A program made the position numbers and the translations under genes. Below are positions 24,725 through 35,150 of a DNA stretch of 64,000 bases, piece by piece; position 1 is the first letter of the stretch; the number at the start of each line of letters is the position of its first letter. The notes under the pieces are model-generated. The model saw nothing but the letters and a program-made list of their open reading frames with translations. It made no database searches and was not told the DNA's origin. The stretch is from contig JAQMRL010000002.1 of assembly GCA_035578175.1 (NCBI GenBank), forward strand, positions 97,628,748 through 97,692,747, written 5' to 3'. This DNA comes from Catonia carolina (lineage: Eukaryota; Arthropoda; Insecta; Hemiptera; Achilidae).

Positions 24725-25669
24725 ACTGCAGGGTCGTCTGTATTTGGACTGCAGGGTCGTCTGTCTACCCCATTTAAGGTTACAAAAGGACTTCGTCAGG
24801 GATGCTGTCTCTCTCCTACTTTGTTTAAGATTTATATGAATGAAGTTTTGAAAGAGTGGAAGGCAAAATGTGCTAATATGGGTATCGACATCGATGGAGA
24901 ATTTTTGTATACCCTTCTATTTGCAGATGATCAAGTAGTAATAGCGAATGACGAGTTCGATATTGAATATATGATGAGGAAACTGACAGAGGTTCTTGAA
25001 AAATGGGGCTTAAAAGTTAACTATTCAAAGACGAAGTATTTACCGATTGGAGTTGTTGGACGAGATCTGCATATAGGGGGACATAGGATAGAGGTATGTG
25101 AAGAATATAAGTATCTGGGTGTGGTGTTGAGTAAAGAAGGAAACAGCCAACGGGAGATAGTAAATAGAGTGACTCAGGGAAAAGTAGTTACAGGATTGCT
25201 GAATTCAGTTTTGTGGTCAAAGGATATCCGGACAGAAACAAAGTGTAGAATTGGAAGAGCGATACAACAAAGCGTTCTTACATATGGTGCGGAAACGTGG
25301 GAGCTAACTGAGAGAAGTAGACGAAGGATTGCGGCTGCACAGATGGACTTCTGGAGACGCAGTTGTCGTGTTTCGAGGATGGACCATATACGGAATGAAA
25401 CAATCTGGCAGAGAGTAGGAAAACCAAGTAGGGTATTGGATGAAATTGGGAAAAAGGTATTGTTTTGGTATGGGCACTTGAGAAGGATGAGTGAGGGCAG
25501 ATGGCCCAGTAGGATATGGAATTGGACCCCAACAGAGAGAAGGAAAAGAGGCCGTCCAACGAGACGGTGGATGGAGGAGGTGATGGAAGCAATGAGCAAG
25601 AGAGATCTGCAGGAGGGTGATTGGCTGGATCGGGAGGCTTGGCGATTGAAATGCGAAAGACGGCTTTAA
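24725..25669 (+). CDS. LINE reverse transcriptase, C-terminal fragment (5'-truncated)
   Basis: An uninterrupted frame encodes the end of a non-LTR retrotransposon polyprotein that would copy element RNA at a nicked chromosomal site. In order it shows GLRQGCCLSPTLF (fingers/palm junction), the catalytic FADDQ with its two aspartates (near 24920), GLKVNYSKTKYL and YKYLGVVLS (palm end and thumb). A long C-terminal segment follows with YGAETWELTERSRRRIAAAQ, HIRNETIW, WYGHLRRM and RGRPTRRW. The endonuclease and the N-terminal half of the reverse transcriptase, including the first catalytic aspartate, are missing. An ATG at 24686 gives a longer frame, but it lies in host DNA before the target-site duplication, so that start is accidental. 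Exact clade (RTE-like versus others) is not settled. The protein fragment cannot be active alone. Confidence 0.9.
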   Translation, partial: TAGSSVFGLQGRLSTPFKVTKGLRQGCCLSPTLFKIYMNEVLKEWKAKCANMGIDIDGEFLYTLLFADDQVVIANDEFDIEYMMRKLTEVLEKWGLKVNYSKTKYLPIGVVGRDLHIGGHRIEVCEEYKYLGVVLSKEGNSQREIVNRVTQGKVVTGLLNSVLWSKDIRTETKCRIGRAIQQSVLTYGAETWELTERSRRRIAAAQMDFWRRSCRVSRMDHIRNETIWQRVGKPSRVLDEIGKKVLFWYGHLRRMSEGRWPSRIWNWTPTERRKRGRPTRRWMEEVMEAMSKRDLQEGDWLDREAWRLKCERRL

Positions 25670-25703
25670 TTGCTGTAGAAATTCGCAAAAAAAAAAAAAA
25701 AAA
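24725..25703 (+). mobile_element. 5'-truncated non-LTR retrotransposon
   Basis: A 979-base LINE insertion is bounded by the 11-base duplication ATTTGGTTAGA and ends in about 18 A residues. The coding region stops only some 17 bases before the A tail, so the 3' UTR is very short, as in RTE-like and some related clades. At the truncated 5' end the 17-base string ACTGCAGGGTCGTCTGT is present twice (24725-24741 and 24748-24764), probably made during end joining of the nascent cDNA. Exact duplications and an intact frame argue for a recent insertion. Confidence 0.93.
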
Positions 25704-25714
25704 ATTTGGTTAGA
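25704..25714. repeat. Right target-site duplication of LINE
   Basis: ATTTGGTTAGA, exact partner of 24714-24724. Confidence 0.93.
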
Positions 25715-26166
25715 TCCAGAGTTGAAAAGTGAATTTCAGGATCTTGGCGTAGTAGCCCTATACACTTTAATTTTTATACTCCGAAACGGTCAGTTACTGA
25801 TGTTATTGAAGGTAATCATTTTACTTTTCCTGGAAATGTTTGAATTTGGTTTTTGAAACGTTATAAGAGCCTGTCCTTTTGTGCAATAAATAAATAAATC
25901 TGTCTTGTTTATTTATTAGCACAAGGCAAATGAATTGTTCTGTATTCCTTTTGAAAATGGCAATATCAATAAAAACCTTCCAAGAATTACGGTAAAAATA
26001 TATTTATTTTCTTTTTTATAGTTTCTTAATGCGAATTATTTTATTATTCTGGCATCGTTATTTAGCGTATTTTGTCTTTGAATACAAATGATGAATATTA
26101 TGTGCTACACACAAAATGGCCTGTGTATTACAAAAAGTTATACTGATGACGTGTGACGGTGTTTAG
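25715..26166. other. Unassigned AT-rich sequence
   Basis: No gene or repeat recognised. Confidence 0.45.
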
Positions 26167-26260
26167 GCGGTTGTGAACGGCCTCCCTGATGTGAAGGCTC
26201 TAATACCTCCGGAACTGTTCTTGGAATCGACAAATAAACGCCGCGCCGCACGGATTCTAA
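26167..26260 (+). other. Exon-like GC-rich island (unidentified)
   Basis: A 94-base island, richer in G+C and CpG than its surroundings, is preceded by TTTAG and followed by GTAATT, so it could be spliced in. In the frame starting at the first base it reads AVVNGLPDVKALIPPELF and then LESTNKRRAARIL without a stop; upstream the frame is closed by the TAG of the acceptor itself. I do not recognise the protein. Against an exon: the sequence before the AG is poor in pyrimidines, and the opposite strand is also open over the island. A fragment of an unrecognised transposon is an equally good reading. Confidence 0.3.
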
Positions 26261-26385
26261 GTAATTGGCTTACGAATTTAAGTATCGTATATTTATTGTC
26301 GTGGCTATATCTTTCAGGAGTTGCTGGAATTTTTAATTAGTCATCAATAAATAATTTTTTGTTGAGCGGTTTATAAAATGTTTAC

Positions 26386-26475
26386 ATCGGTGGTCTGTTG
26401 GTGTATCATACTCTGTTAACCCGTTTCAGATTCGATTCCCGACTGGTATTCGAATCTAATCTGCCATTAACATCA
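26386..26475 (+). repeat. SINE-A head fragment
   Basis: GGTGGTCTGTTGGTGTATCA is A-box-like and AGATTCGATTCCCGACTGG is B-box-like, followed by GGTATTCGAATCT instead of the usual junction. The 3' body is lost. Confidence 0.5.
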
Positions 26476-27639
26476 TTGAATGTAAAAAATCCTAAATAGT
26501 CGGATATTCCCTTTCCTTTAGATTTGATTTATGGTTTTTTTATACCCGTATCAGAAAAAGTTCAACAGATTGCGTAACTTAAATTTTCCTTTAGTCTAAT
26601 AAATTTACATCCCCACCCGGACATGTCTTTCTTTATTCTTCATGGGTTTATTCTGACCACCTCATTATTGTTTTTCACTTAGTAATCTACATTTTCAATC
26701 TTGAAACTCTATTTTCCCCCTATTTATATGTTGCTTTTGGAAATTTTCGTGAAGATAATATTTTGATGTTTCTTTGTATCACTTATCATTTTAATTAATT
26801 AAAACTACTACGCATTCGTTGATCCGATTCTGACGTCATATCTGTCCCGTAATTCCTTATTTTTTTTTTGTAGGATGCATTTTAATATTTAATTTCTAAT
26901 AAATGTATAGGCTACATCAAATTTTTTTGTTGATTTAGTGAATTTAACTATTATTTCCATCTGAAACGAATGTTCGGTTATTTGTTCTTCTTAAGTAAGA
27001 ACACCCTCTGGGTACTATTTATTACGATCTAGTTTAAAACTTAAAACTATTTAATTATTGCTTCCAAAACGAGTAGTTTTTTTTTAAATTAGCCACACAG
27101 ATCCGCACAAATGGGTGTACTACAGTCCAATGGAATTTTTTAAAGAAACGTTAAAAAAATACTGTTATCGGTTTTGTTCAAACATCCGTTATTTACAGAA
27201 TTTTCTATGCTTAGTAAGAAGGCTATTCTGATCTCTAAAAAAAATTCAGGAATTCTCTTTCAAAATAAATGTGTTTCTTCAAAGTTCACATTGAGTTAAG
27301 GTGCGTTTAAGGATAAAAATTCACGTAACTGGAATAACAGAAAGCTTAAAAAAAAGATTTAGTATTTTTATGTAACTTATTTAGCATGTTTTATGATACA
27401 TAATGATCTTTTGAAATCGCATAAAAATCGTGATGATTCCATCAGTTAGTTAATTTTCACGTTGTTAACTACTTGTTTATTTAAATTTTATCATGGATAC
27501 AACATCAGAATCGGTTTAAATAATTAAGAAGTTTCTTTGAATAAGGATTCGCGAATAATCAGTAGGTACGGATTTGTGTACTTACTATTAATTTTTATGT
27601 TTATATTTCTTTTGTAATAGTTACCTTTATACATATTTG
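26476..27639. other. Unassigned AT-rich sequence
   Basis: No gene or repeat recognised. Confidence 0.5.
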
Positions 27640-27712
27640 AATACTAGGCAGTAAGTACTGGTGTACTTTGATGGTTGGGGTTCAATTAATCATACTCTTT
27701 CAAGCCTGAATT
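27640..27712 (+). repeat. SINE-C, upstream part of a split copy
   Basis: It contains TGTACTTTGATGGTTGGGG and TTCAATTAATCATACTCTTT, then breaks off. The rest of the SINE body resumes at 28160 on the same strand. Confidence 0.75.
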
Positions 27713-28159
27713 ATAATTTTTTACATTTTGTGAGTATTTCGTATGCAGTCTTACAGTATTTTTAACGGTAAAAATGGGAAAAATATTTTTTTTAAATCCT
27801 ACATCAATATTGTTCAAGTTAATGTTAAAATATTGGTAGGGTAAATACATTGCTTTTTCTCAATACTGTTACTGTATATGTAATATTGAAATATAAACTC
27901 ATTGAGTACATGACATCATTAAATTAATTTGACATAATTAAATTAAATATTATTAAATAATTTAAAATTGTCAATAAATAGTTTCAGGTTAACTTGAAAA
28001 AGGAAAAATTAACGATTTTTTTGAAAAATTAAAAATTAATTTGTTGATATATGATTTTTAAATATTTTTCCGTTTTTATCGTTAAAAAGATTGTAAAAAT
28101 ACCTACGTACGAAATATCCTCAAAATGTGAAAAATTATGCTGGCGAGGGGGGATAACGG

Positions 28160-28282
28160 AAAAGACTCCAAGACTACACCTCATGTACACGCCGTATAGG
28201 CCTAAATCATTCTCATCTCAATGGGTTATGGAGTTGCTTATTGTTATAAATTGAACAGATTATAACGTGTATACATTAGGGT
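28160..28282 (+). repeat. SINE-C, downstream part of a split copy
   Basis: It contains AAGACTACACCTCATGTACA, ATCTCAATGGGTTATGG, GTTGCTTATTGTTATAAATT and GAACAGATTATAACGTGTAT, ending at ATTAGG. Together with 27640-27712 it forms a nearly whole body interrupted by about 450 bases of AT-rich sequence with no recognisable termini. Confidence 0.78.
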
Positions 28283-29256
28283 TTAACAAAAATTCTATAG
28301 TGAAATGAAATAAGTGCAAATGAGAAATTCTTGGAAGAATTATATATCATTTTGGCAACTGTTACCTGGTCTGGCCAAGAACTGTGTGCATACTTTTACT
28401 GGCATTATATCGGCCAAAGAGATAATAAAAGTCTAGTTGGCAAATAACCTGTTAGAATTGTTTTAAAAGAATCTAAAGTAACCGAAGAGAGAATAAAAGA
28501 AGAAAAAAATTTAAATAAATTTTGTTTAGTTGACCTTGCCTTGTCTTAGTTTATTTATGATTTCAGCAGGATGGATGATGGCTTTAAAGTTTATTGAAGG
28601 TGAAAACTACTTTTAGGTTAGGCCTTTCTTTTTGTACAATGTAATACGTAGAAGACTACATTACTGTTACGTTATAAACATAACGGATATTGAGACGAAA
28701 CAAGCAGGAAAATAGTATCATGTAAACATTGGCATTGCCTCCGCCGCTGCTTTAAAATTCATATCACAGATGGTTCTATTTGGAAATACGCCAAATTCTA
28801 CGACACCTTACTCTCTTTCACAATGCCCTCACAAACATTATGACGTACAAAATTGATGTGTAAATTAGATAAGCTTTTTTTTGTTAAAAATTGGACACAG
28901 TTTTTACGTTGTATATATAGTAAGTACTATATTGTAATATATACATACGTGTTATATTGTGCATTGATTATCTCGCTTAAAAGATTTCCCAATATTGACC
29001 TCTGTTTACTGAATGGACAATCGATAAAATAAATAACCATTACAGTAAGGACATTGAAAATTTGTTACTCAATTTTTTTTTTAAATATCACATTGAATAA
29101 CCCAGTGAACTAAAAAGATTATTTGTTTTACCTGTTCGTCTATTAGCAGACCTTAAATGTAAATCACTGAATAAAAAGACTATGTGAAACTTGATATCTT
29201 CGTGTTTTAAAAAGTACTTTAAAAGATTTTTCTGCTAAATCTGTTATTATTGTAGT
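28283..29256. other. Unassigned AT-rich sequence
   Basis: No gene recognised. ATTTATGATTTCAGCAGGATG near 28555 looks like a splice acceptor, but the following frame closes within about 50 bases. Confidence 0.4.
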
Positions 29257-29267
29257 AGTAAAGTGAA

Positions 29268-29662
29268 TTGCGCATAACAGGTAGGTGGAGTGTTAAATTA
29301 TTTGCACTCGATCTGCTAATTCCAAGGCTAAAAAAATAGTTCTGTTTCTCATCATATGATCAGCCAATTATGTGACTGAAGCATTTAAAAACAGTAGAGG
29401 TAGAGGTGTAAGACACTAGTCAGAGTTGTCTCGTCTAAAAGTAATAAATTTAATATTATACGTACAGCCAGACTCTGTGGTGACTGAAGAGGTGTCATTT
29501 GCAGGGTGGAAAGTAAATGCTTTTCGGAGGGTTTGGCTTGCTGATAAGCATACTTTTCCATTCAGTGAGGAAGGCTAAGCCACCTCACTCCTCGTTTTAC
29601 TTAGTAAATCCTCTAGACTAGAGGTTCTAATCAGCTTTTCGGCTGATGACCTAAACAACTAC
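29268..29662 (+). repeat. Family R retroposon copy 1
   Basis: This is a 395-base repeat shared with 31510-31914 (inverted) and 53581-53928. It starts CATAACAGGTAGGTGGAGTG and ends GGCTGATGACCTAAACAAC. The near-exact 11-base duplications AGTAAAGTGAA (29257-29267) and AGTAAAATGAA (29663-29673) flank it, which implies target-primed retroposition. There are no tRNA A/B boxes, and no open frame is kept in all copies. It could be a SINE of unknown origin or a fixed segment of a LINE. Confidence 0.82.
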
Positions 29663-30023
29663 AGTAAAATGAAAAAAAAATTACTTCTTCGAGTTAAAAA
29701 TATTAAGGTTTTTTTAAAAAGTTAAAAATAATTATTATTTTCGCAAAAACAGGTTTAACAATTTTTTTACATTTGCTTCATTAACTGCCTACATTCTACG
29801 GTCCTAAAATGATGTAAAAAATCGTATTTTCACTTAAAATAAAATATCGTACATGAAAAGTAGTTTATTTAAGGTAAGGAAAATAGAAAAGCTTGCTGAA
29901 TGTTGTAATACCCCCTTAAAAGGCTCAGGAGAAGGGTATGTTCTCAATCACCGAGAGATCGACAAGCAATACCGAACAAAGCGAATTTAAGTTTTTTAAT
30001 TAAGTAAAAGTAAGTAAAAGAAT

Positions 30024-30176
30024 ACCGCTTCTATAGGCTAGTACTTATCGTGAAAGCCTACAGAACAGAAGGTCCCAGATTCGATTCCCGGCTAGGGTCT
30101 GGATTTCATTACAAGTTCCATAACCCACAGCAGTCGCTAATGACCAAGATATTTATGTTACCTTAAATAAATTAAA
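30024..30176 (+). repeat. SINE-A copy
   Basis: GGTCCCAGATTCGATTCCCG (B-box) is followed by GCTAGGGTCTGGATTTCATT and a tail with CAGTCGCTAATGACCAAGAT and TTAAATAAA. It is the first of three SINE-A copies in the same orientation within 750 bases. Confidence 0.82.
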
Positions 30177-30430
30177 GAAGTAAATTAATAGATAAATTAA
30201 TTAAGTTATTTTAATTAATGAAGTAGGCCTATATATTATCGTGGAAATATTTATACCCTTAAGCAGAACATTTGGCAAAATGTATAGGCCTCTTTCTTTT
30301 TTAGATTTATTGAAGTCTACAAAGCGTTAGATCTAAACGCGTAATATTTTGTGTACAACCATCAGTAGGATATTTTAGTAATTACTTTTTAATTATTAAA
30401 ACTTTAAAAGTCATTTTAAAGCAAACGTTC

Positions 30431-30574
30431 GGCCGCCCCCTAGGTGTAGCGTTCAGAGCGCTATTCTACAAAAAGGAAGTTCCCGGGTTGGATTCTTGGT
30501 TAGAGTCTAAATTTTAACAGGTCTAAACCCACAGCTACTGTTCGAAAACCCACAGCTTAGACCAAGTTGATATG
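30431..30574 (+). repeat. SINE-A copy
   Basis: TAGGTGTAGCGTTCAGAGCG is an altered A-box region, CCCGGGTTGGATTCTTGGTT the B-box and junction. AACAGGTCTAAACCCACAG continues the body; the tail is decayed. Confidence 0.75.
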
Positions 30575-30639
30575 GGATTTTCATAAAAAGAATGCAAGAG
30601 TAAGTATAAAATGTTAAGTAAATTAAAAAATGTTGGGCC

Positions 30640-30770
30640 TACACTTACCGCAGTGGTTACTTTACTAGATTGCCTTACGGAATGTTTCGGTTTTCTATTT
30701 CCAGCATCGTTTCAACGCACACGTACACAGTAGTCAATAATGACCAAGCTGTTGGTGTGAATTAATATAA
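30640..30770 (+). repeat. SINE-A copy, degenerate
   Basis: CGCAGTGGTTACTTTACTAG forms the A-box side. The B-box is lost, but the tail AGTAGTCAATAATGACCAAG with TTGGTGTGAATTAATATAAA is family-like. Confidence 0.6.
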
Positions 30771-30929
30771 AACGTAGTATATCTGTAATAACTTGTACTT
30801 GAAATTTGTTTGTTCGGTGAACGCTAATTTTAGTGGTAATTAATGATATTTTTTTCTTAACAACTTCTTTAAAAACTCTTTCATTCATTTTTGGTACAAG
30901 TTTTGTCTTTGTCTACGTAACGTAACATT

Positions 30930-31132
30930 TGGGTGACGTGGTGAGAGGAACGAAGTAGAGCCTACTTCATGTAATGCTCACGGAAAAATTAAGGTGTAGA
31001 AGACGCATATCCTGGCTGAAAAACTTAAGAACGCTGTTCAGGTGCAGTTCCACCGATTTGTTAAGGGGTGCAGCCAACAAGGTCATGGTTGCCAAGGTGA
31101 TTTCCAACCTTCTTAAAGCAGATGGCATCTAA
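30930..31132 (+). pseudogene. LINE C-terminal remnant (RRRISWLKNLR type)
   Basis: From 30998 to the TAA at 31130 a clean frame reads RRRISWLKNLRTLFRCSSTD, then LLRGAANKVMVAKVISNLL and ADGI. In insect non-LTR retrotransposons of this type, the polyprotein ends in GRRRxSWLxNLR followed by a helical A-A-x-K-V-x-x-A-x-M-x-x-N segment close to the stop. Upstream, after a one-base shift, GEERNEV-like sequence and HGKIKV correspond to the LGHVMRG...GKI region. The 3' UTR and tail are not evident. A related, more decayed piece lies at 61070-61500. The rest of the protein is absent. Confidence 0.75.
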
Positions 31133-31509
31133 AAAGAACGTATATGATTACTTCGATTTATATGTATATAAAATATGTAATAATATCGATTAATTAATAT
31201 TCAATAAAAATAATATTAATATTTGGTTAATATCTAATAAAATATGTATTTTTTGTTGACTTCGTACAATTTTTCAAAATGTTCCAAATGCTGTATCTAC
31301 TTCGGATCTACCAAGTAAAACACATAAAATTAGTTCAGCTGATTTTTTTCTAATGCGGTATCACACAAGCATTGCTGAACCGAATTCGATAAATTTCCGT
31401 TTTTAGGTTCCGGATGTAATCAGATTGAATTTAAGCTGCTTTTTGGTATAACCGTAAAGTGGACCTGTTTAGAGGAAGGGAATCAAATACCTATTGGAGT
31501 TGTGTTATG
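31133..31509. other. Unassigned AT-rich sequence
   Basis: No gene or repeat recognised between the LINE end and family R copy 2. Confidence 0.4.
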
Positions 31510-31914
31510 TTTAGGTCAACAACCAGAAGGCTGGTGTGAACCTTTAGAGGTTTTACTAAGTAAAAACGAGGAGTGAGGTGGTTTACTATTGCCTTCCTCA
31601 CTGAGTTAAAAGAGTATGCTTACCAGCATGCCAGGCCCTCTGAAAAGCACCGACTTTCCACCCTGCAAATGACACTTTCACTTCACTCACCACAGGGCCT
31701 GGCTGTATAGTGAAATTCATTACTCTCAGAGGAGTAGTGTCTTTTACACCTCTACCTCTTCTGTTCTTCTGTGCTTCAGTCACATAATTGGATCTTAAAT
31801 AGCTCAGTCATTTAATTGGCTGACTACGTGATAAGAAACAGAATTATTTTTTGTAGCCCTGCAACCAGCAGATCGTGTGCAATTAATTTAACACTCCACC
31901 TGCCCTTTATTAGC
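31510..31914 (-). repeat. Family R retroposon copy 2
   Basis: The reverse complement matches copies 1 and 3 from GGCAGGTGGAGTGTTAAATT to GACCTAAACATAAC. A 61-codon frame on the same strand (31598-31783) reads through the middle; copies 1 and 3 have shifts there, so I do not call it a gene. No clear target-site duplication was found. Confidence 0.82.
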
Positions 31915-32242
31915 AAACTATATTATAGTTATATCTCGTTTATTAGCGAAATTAAAATATATCTTATAACCAAGTTTATGAAACGTTTTGAAAGCAAATA
32001 AGGTTTTGTTACATTATATTTTAACGCATAGTAATGCAGATTTCAATTTTATATTTCGTAAAAGTTAACAAAATATAAAATATATTATAGGGTACCTACC
32101 CTAAGGATAAAATTATTATTCTTTAACTTCCCAGGGAGCTGTATTTGTTGAAATAAAGAGTTAACCCGTGAACTTAATACGTATGCGCGGATCAAAGCCA
32201 GTAATGTTTGTAGGGATATTTTAAAGTAAACATAAAATAATA
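31915..32242. other. Unassigned AT-rich sequence
   Basis: No gene or repeat recognised. Confidence 0.4.
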
Positions 32243-32360
32243 ATCCCACTCAGGCACGGCATATTTTCATTCGTTACAAAAAAAAAATCATTTCATCCCC
32301 ACACACTGACACCCCAACGTCGTCGCTAATGACCGTTGCAGTTGATGCGACGTTAAATAA
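32243..32360 (+). repeat. Chimeric SINE: SINE-B middle with SINE-A tail
   Basis: The first part, ATCCCACTCAGGCACGGCAT, with TTTTCATTCGTTACAAAA and ATCATTTCATCC, is as in SINE-B at 41616. The last part, GTCGTCGCTAATGACCGTTG and GATGCGACGTTAAATAAA, is the SINE-A tail. The tRNA head is truncated. Confidence 0.72.
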
Positions 32361-33187
32361 ATACAAAAAATAAAAAAATGTATATAACTTGATTATTTAC
32401 GCTATTATTAATATTAAATAAATAAAATAAATATAGTGTTCTTATTAATTACTCTGTAATTTGTCTCATTGTGACTTGCGATTTGTGACGCTCTAATCTC
32501 AATCTGTACTTTCATGTGTGTTACAGTCTTAACTCGTTGCTGGCGCTCAAGCCTCTGGTTTTCTCGAGCAACACCATAATTAAACTTTATTTTGTTTTTT
32601 AATTATATGTATGATATGTATTACTTTTATTATATTTAATTGATTTCTAAAATTTTATGTTATGACAATAAATATATTATTTCTTATTGTTATAACTAAA
32701 CCAGGAAAACTGGAAAAGCAATAAACTAGTGTTTTTTTTAATTTTTTTGGCAAATAAAAACATTTAATGCGGCCATTTGAGGCTAGCAATAAGCTAGCGA
32801 TTAGCGCGGGCTCAATTACCCCTCATGAAAATCGTTGTTTCAATTAAATTTGTTAAACTTACAATTCTATAGCGTTTACTTCATCAAAATCAGTGTACAT
32901 AGTAGCATAATGAGTGCACAATGTAAGTGTAGCGTACCTAATGTGTTATATTAAATTAATTTCCGTACCAATGTTCTGTTGAGCATCTCTGTTGTAATAT
33001 TGTCAATAGTAGTTTAAGTTAGAATAAAATTACTCATTAGTCTATTAGTATTAGAAGAAATAGGGGTAGAGATGATGATATTGATCTCACGAAGGTTTTA
33101 TACATTGCTTTAAATAATAGTAGAAAAGCAAAAATAAATATAATTAAATAAAAAAGAAATAATATATTAAATAATGTAATTAGAGTA
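32361..33187. other. Unassigned AT-rich sequence
   Basis: No gene recognised. GCTAGCAATAAGCTAGC near 32785 is a small palindrome. Confidence 0.4.
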
Positions 33188-33248
33188 ATCCTCCTCCAAG
33201 CACGGGTTTTGATCTTTTGGAGGAGTAATAAAGAAAATAAATAAATTA
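33188..33248 (+). repeat. 3' end of an unidentified retroelement, hairpin plus (AAAT)n tail
   Basis: CTCCTCCAAGCACGGG, a short spacer and TTGGAGGAG form a 9-base-pair stem, followed by AATAAAGAAAATAAATAAAT. The same 60 bases occur at 47392-47457. A 3'-terminal hairpin with a simple-repeat tail suggests a LINE or LINE-mobilised SINE end. Confidence 0.7.
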
Positions 33249-33411
33249 GTCTTAAGACTAGATCGTAATATACATATATACAAAAAAATGTAGCATAATG
33301 TGGTGTTATTTGAAGATTCTGGAGAAAGAAAGAGCAGTTTTCTATGCATTATAAAATGTTTAACTATTCCTCTGTAGTTTCCTACGCTTAGAGTATTGGC
33401 GGGAATAGTTT

Positions 33412-33687
33412 CTAAGAATTGAGTGTCTGTTTAGTATCACTGAATGTGAACGCTTGTGTAGGTGCGTGTAAAGTTGTAAAAGCAAACAGGTCAGACAGAC
33501 AGACAGGTGTGTGGCAGTCTGTCATTGCCCTTTTCTTTGTTGGTTCGTACATTGTGGTGGGTTGTTGGTAATCTTCTTTGTTGTACCACCGTCGTTCGGA
33601 TTGGAAGAAAGATAAATGAACTTGGGCCACTGGAATTGTAGAGTTGTGGAGTAGGTGAAGGAACTCCACCAGTTCTTTATAATTCAA
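33412..33687 (-). CDS. Unrecognised 91-codon open frame (doubtful)
   Basis: An ATG-initiated frame begins MNYKELVEFLHLLHNSTIPV and continues without stops for 91 codons, ending TKQTLNS. It shows less AT-driven composition than the other open stretches, with serine, threonine and proline residues and few of the long phenylalanine or isoleucine runs. There is no recognisable domain, signal peptide or membrane segment, and no neighbour to give context. It contains a (CAGA)n-like patch, GTCAGACAGACAGACAGG on the plus strand, which weakens the case. It could be an exon, an old element or chance. Confidence 0.15.
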   Translation of the reverse strand: MNYKELVEFLHLLHNSTIPVAQVHLSFFQSERRWYNKEDYQQPTTMYEPTKKRAMTDCHTPVCLSDLFAFTTLHAPTQAFTFSDTKQTLNS

Positions 33688-34866
33688 GGTCAGAAAATTG
33701 CTCTGCTCTTCTCTTATGTTTTTATTTTGTAAATGAATTCAACTCTTTCTACGTATAAGTGTAGTGAGAATATGCTCTTTGTTCAGCATTACTTTTATTT
33801 TAGTTACTCTCTTTTTGATCATGACTACGCGATGAGGTAGGTGGTAGACAACATGCATGCCACGTTTAATGACTTTTCAACAAGCGTTTATATTTTTACT
33901 TCTTTATTTTTGTATTTCAGTACATTGCACTCCTTCTTCATCTTTCAATATTGTTAACGTTTGAAAGACCGTATGTTTGTTCAAAGAAAAACATGTTTCT
34001 TTCTCACGTTACTCTGTCAGAAATGTTTTTGTTGTACTTAATTTTGGCGCCAAACCATTTTGGCTTGAGTTATATTATTATTATTGTTGTAAATCATTTT
34101 AAACCCCCGAGAGTTATATTGGTTCATCAATCTTGCTTACAGATTTATTGTTCTTTTTTTTGTTTTATTATGATTAATTGGTCCCTTATGGAAATTAACT
34201 TGTGTTTTATGTGTTTATCTAATCAACTTTTCATATTGCAAAATAACTGTTCCTTGTTTGAATATTTTAACTATTCTCTGCGGAGGTGAATCCTGTTAAT
34301 GGGGATTATACTGCAAACCTTTAAGGTTTATAGTTATTTTATTTAATATAATTATATTTACTTTTATAAATAACATATTAGTATTGACGTTTATTAATTA
34401 CTTCGTGTGCATTACTTTACTGACTAAAAAAAGAACAAATTATAATTAGACATTAACAAATTGAATATAAAAATACGAAATTCCTCACCGATTGAATCAT
34501 CGCTAATTCTCTAACTTCCTGTTGCATCAACATCAACTTTACCGGTGGGCAAATAATTTAATATGAACTAAAAAAATAATAAAAAAATTGGGCACCCGCT
34601 CTATCAGCAGAGCATGAGAAAAATAAATCAATAAGTCTATATTTCCTTGCTTTAAACTACATATTTAATTAATATTAAACTTGTATAACTAAATACTAAA
34701 CTTGTGTACTAACTTGTATTTAATGAATACTAATACGAAACTACTAACAAAATTATCCATAACCTATTTAAAATATAGCCAACCTTTTTTCTGCCGTGAT
34801 TTTAATACAAAAACAAAACTTAACAAACCCTTAAAATATACGAATGAATTTACTTCCAATTAAATG
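33688..34866. other. Unassigned AT-rich sequence
   Basis: A long hydrophobic open stretch (33951-34289) begins with a non-ATG codon and has AT-driven composition. I treat it as chance. A SINE-like scrap, CACCCGCTCTATCAGCAGAG, sits near 34593. Confidence 0.45.
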
Positions 34867-35150
34867 TTTCCCCTTTCTTCTTTTTCTTTCGTTCTCCTGG
34901 TCACCCTTGTTCTCCTAGTCACTTCTTCAAATACTGGCTCTTCTAAACTAACTATTCCATTGGAACTGATTTTAATTTCCTGAATCCGAACCAGGAAACC
35001 TCTGGTTGACAAGCCTCCCTCTCGCACCAACCGTTTCACCAACCAAGAGGGCCAACGGGAAGGAGAACCATCCCAATGATTGCCTGTAAGTTGGCAGGTA
35101 AAAGAAAGGCCCAAAAACACAGAGGGGGAAATACACCTGCCTAATGAATA
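34867..35150 (-). repeat. Candidate tRNA-derived SINE, fourth type
   Basis: On the minus strand, CCCTCTTGGTTGGTGAAACG and GGTTGGTGCGAGAGGGAGGC lead to GTTTCCTGGTTCGGATTCAG, the layout of a tRNA head with A and B boxes about 50 bases apart. The roughly 140-base body (AAATTAAAATCAGTTCCAAT onward) has no match elsewhere in the window. An 86-codon open frame covers it but is probably incidental. Confidence 0.5.

Noticed and set aside
25174..25688. Two open frames on the minus strand opposite the LINE
   Set aside because: They are shadows of the reverse transcriptase frame, created by its codon composition.
28530..28625. Splice acceptor followed by a short exon
   Set aside because: The TTTATGATTTCAG acceptor is good, but the following frames close within about 50 bases and no donor in frame is convincing.
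33951..34289. 112-codon hydrophobic open stretch
   Set aside because: It starts at a non-ATG codon and is rich in F/L/I as expected of random AT-rich DNA; no membrane-protein family recognised.
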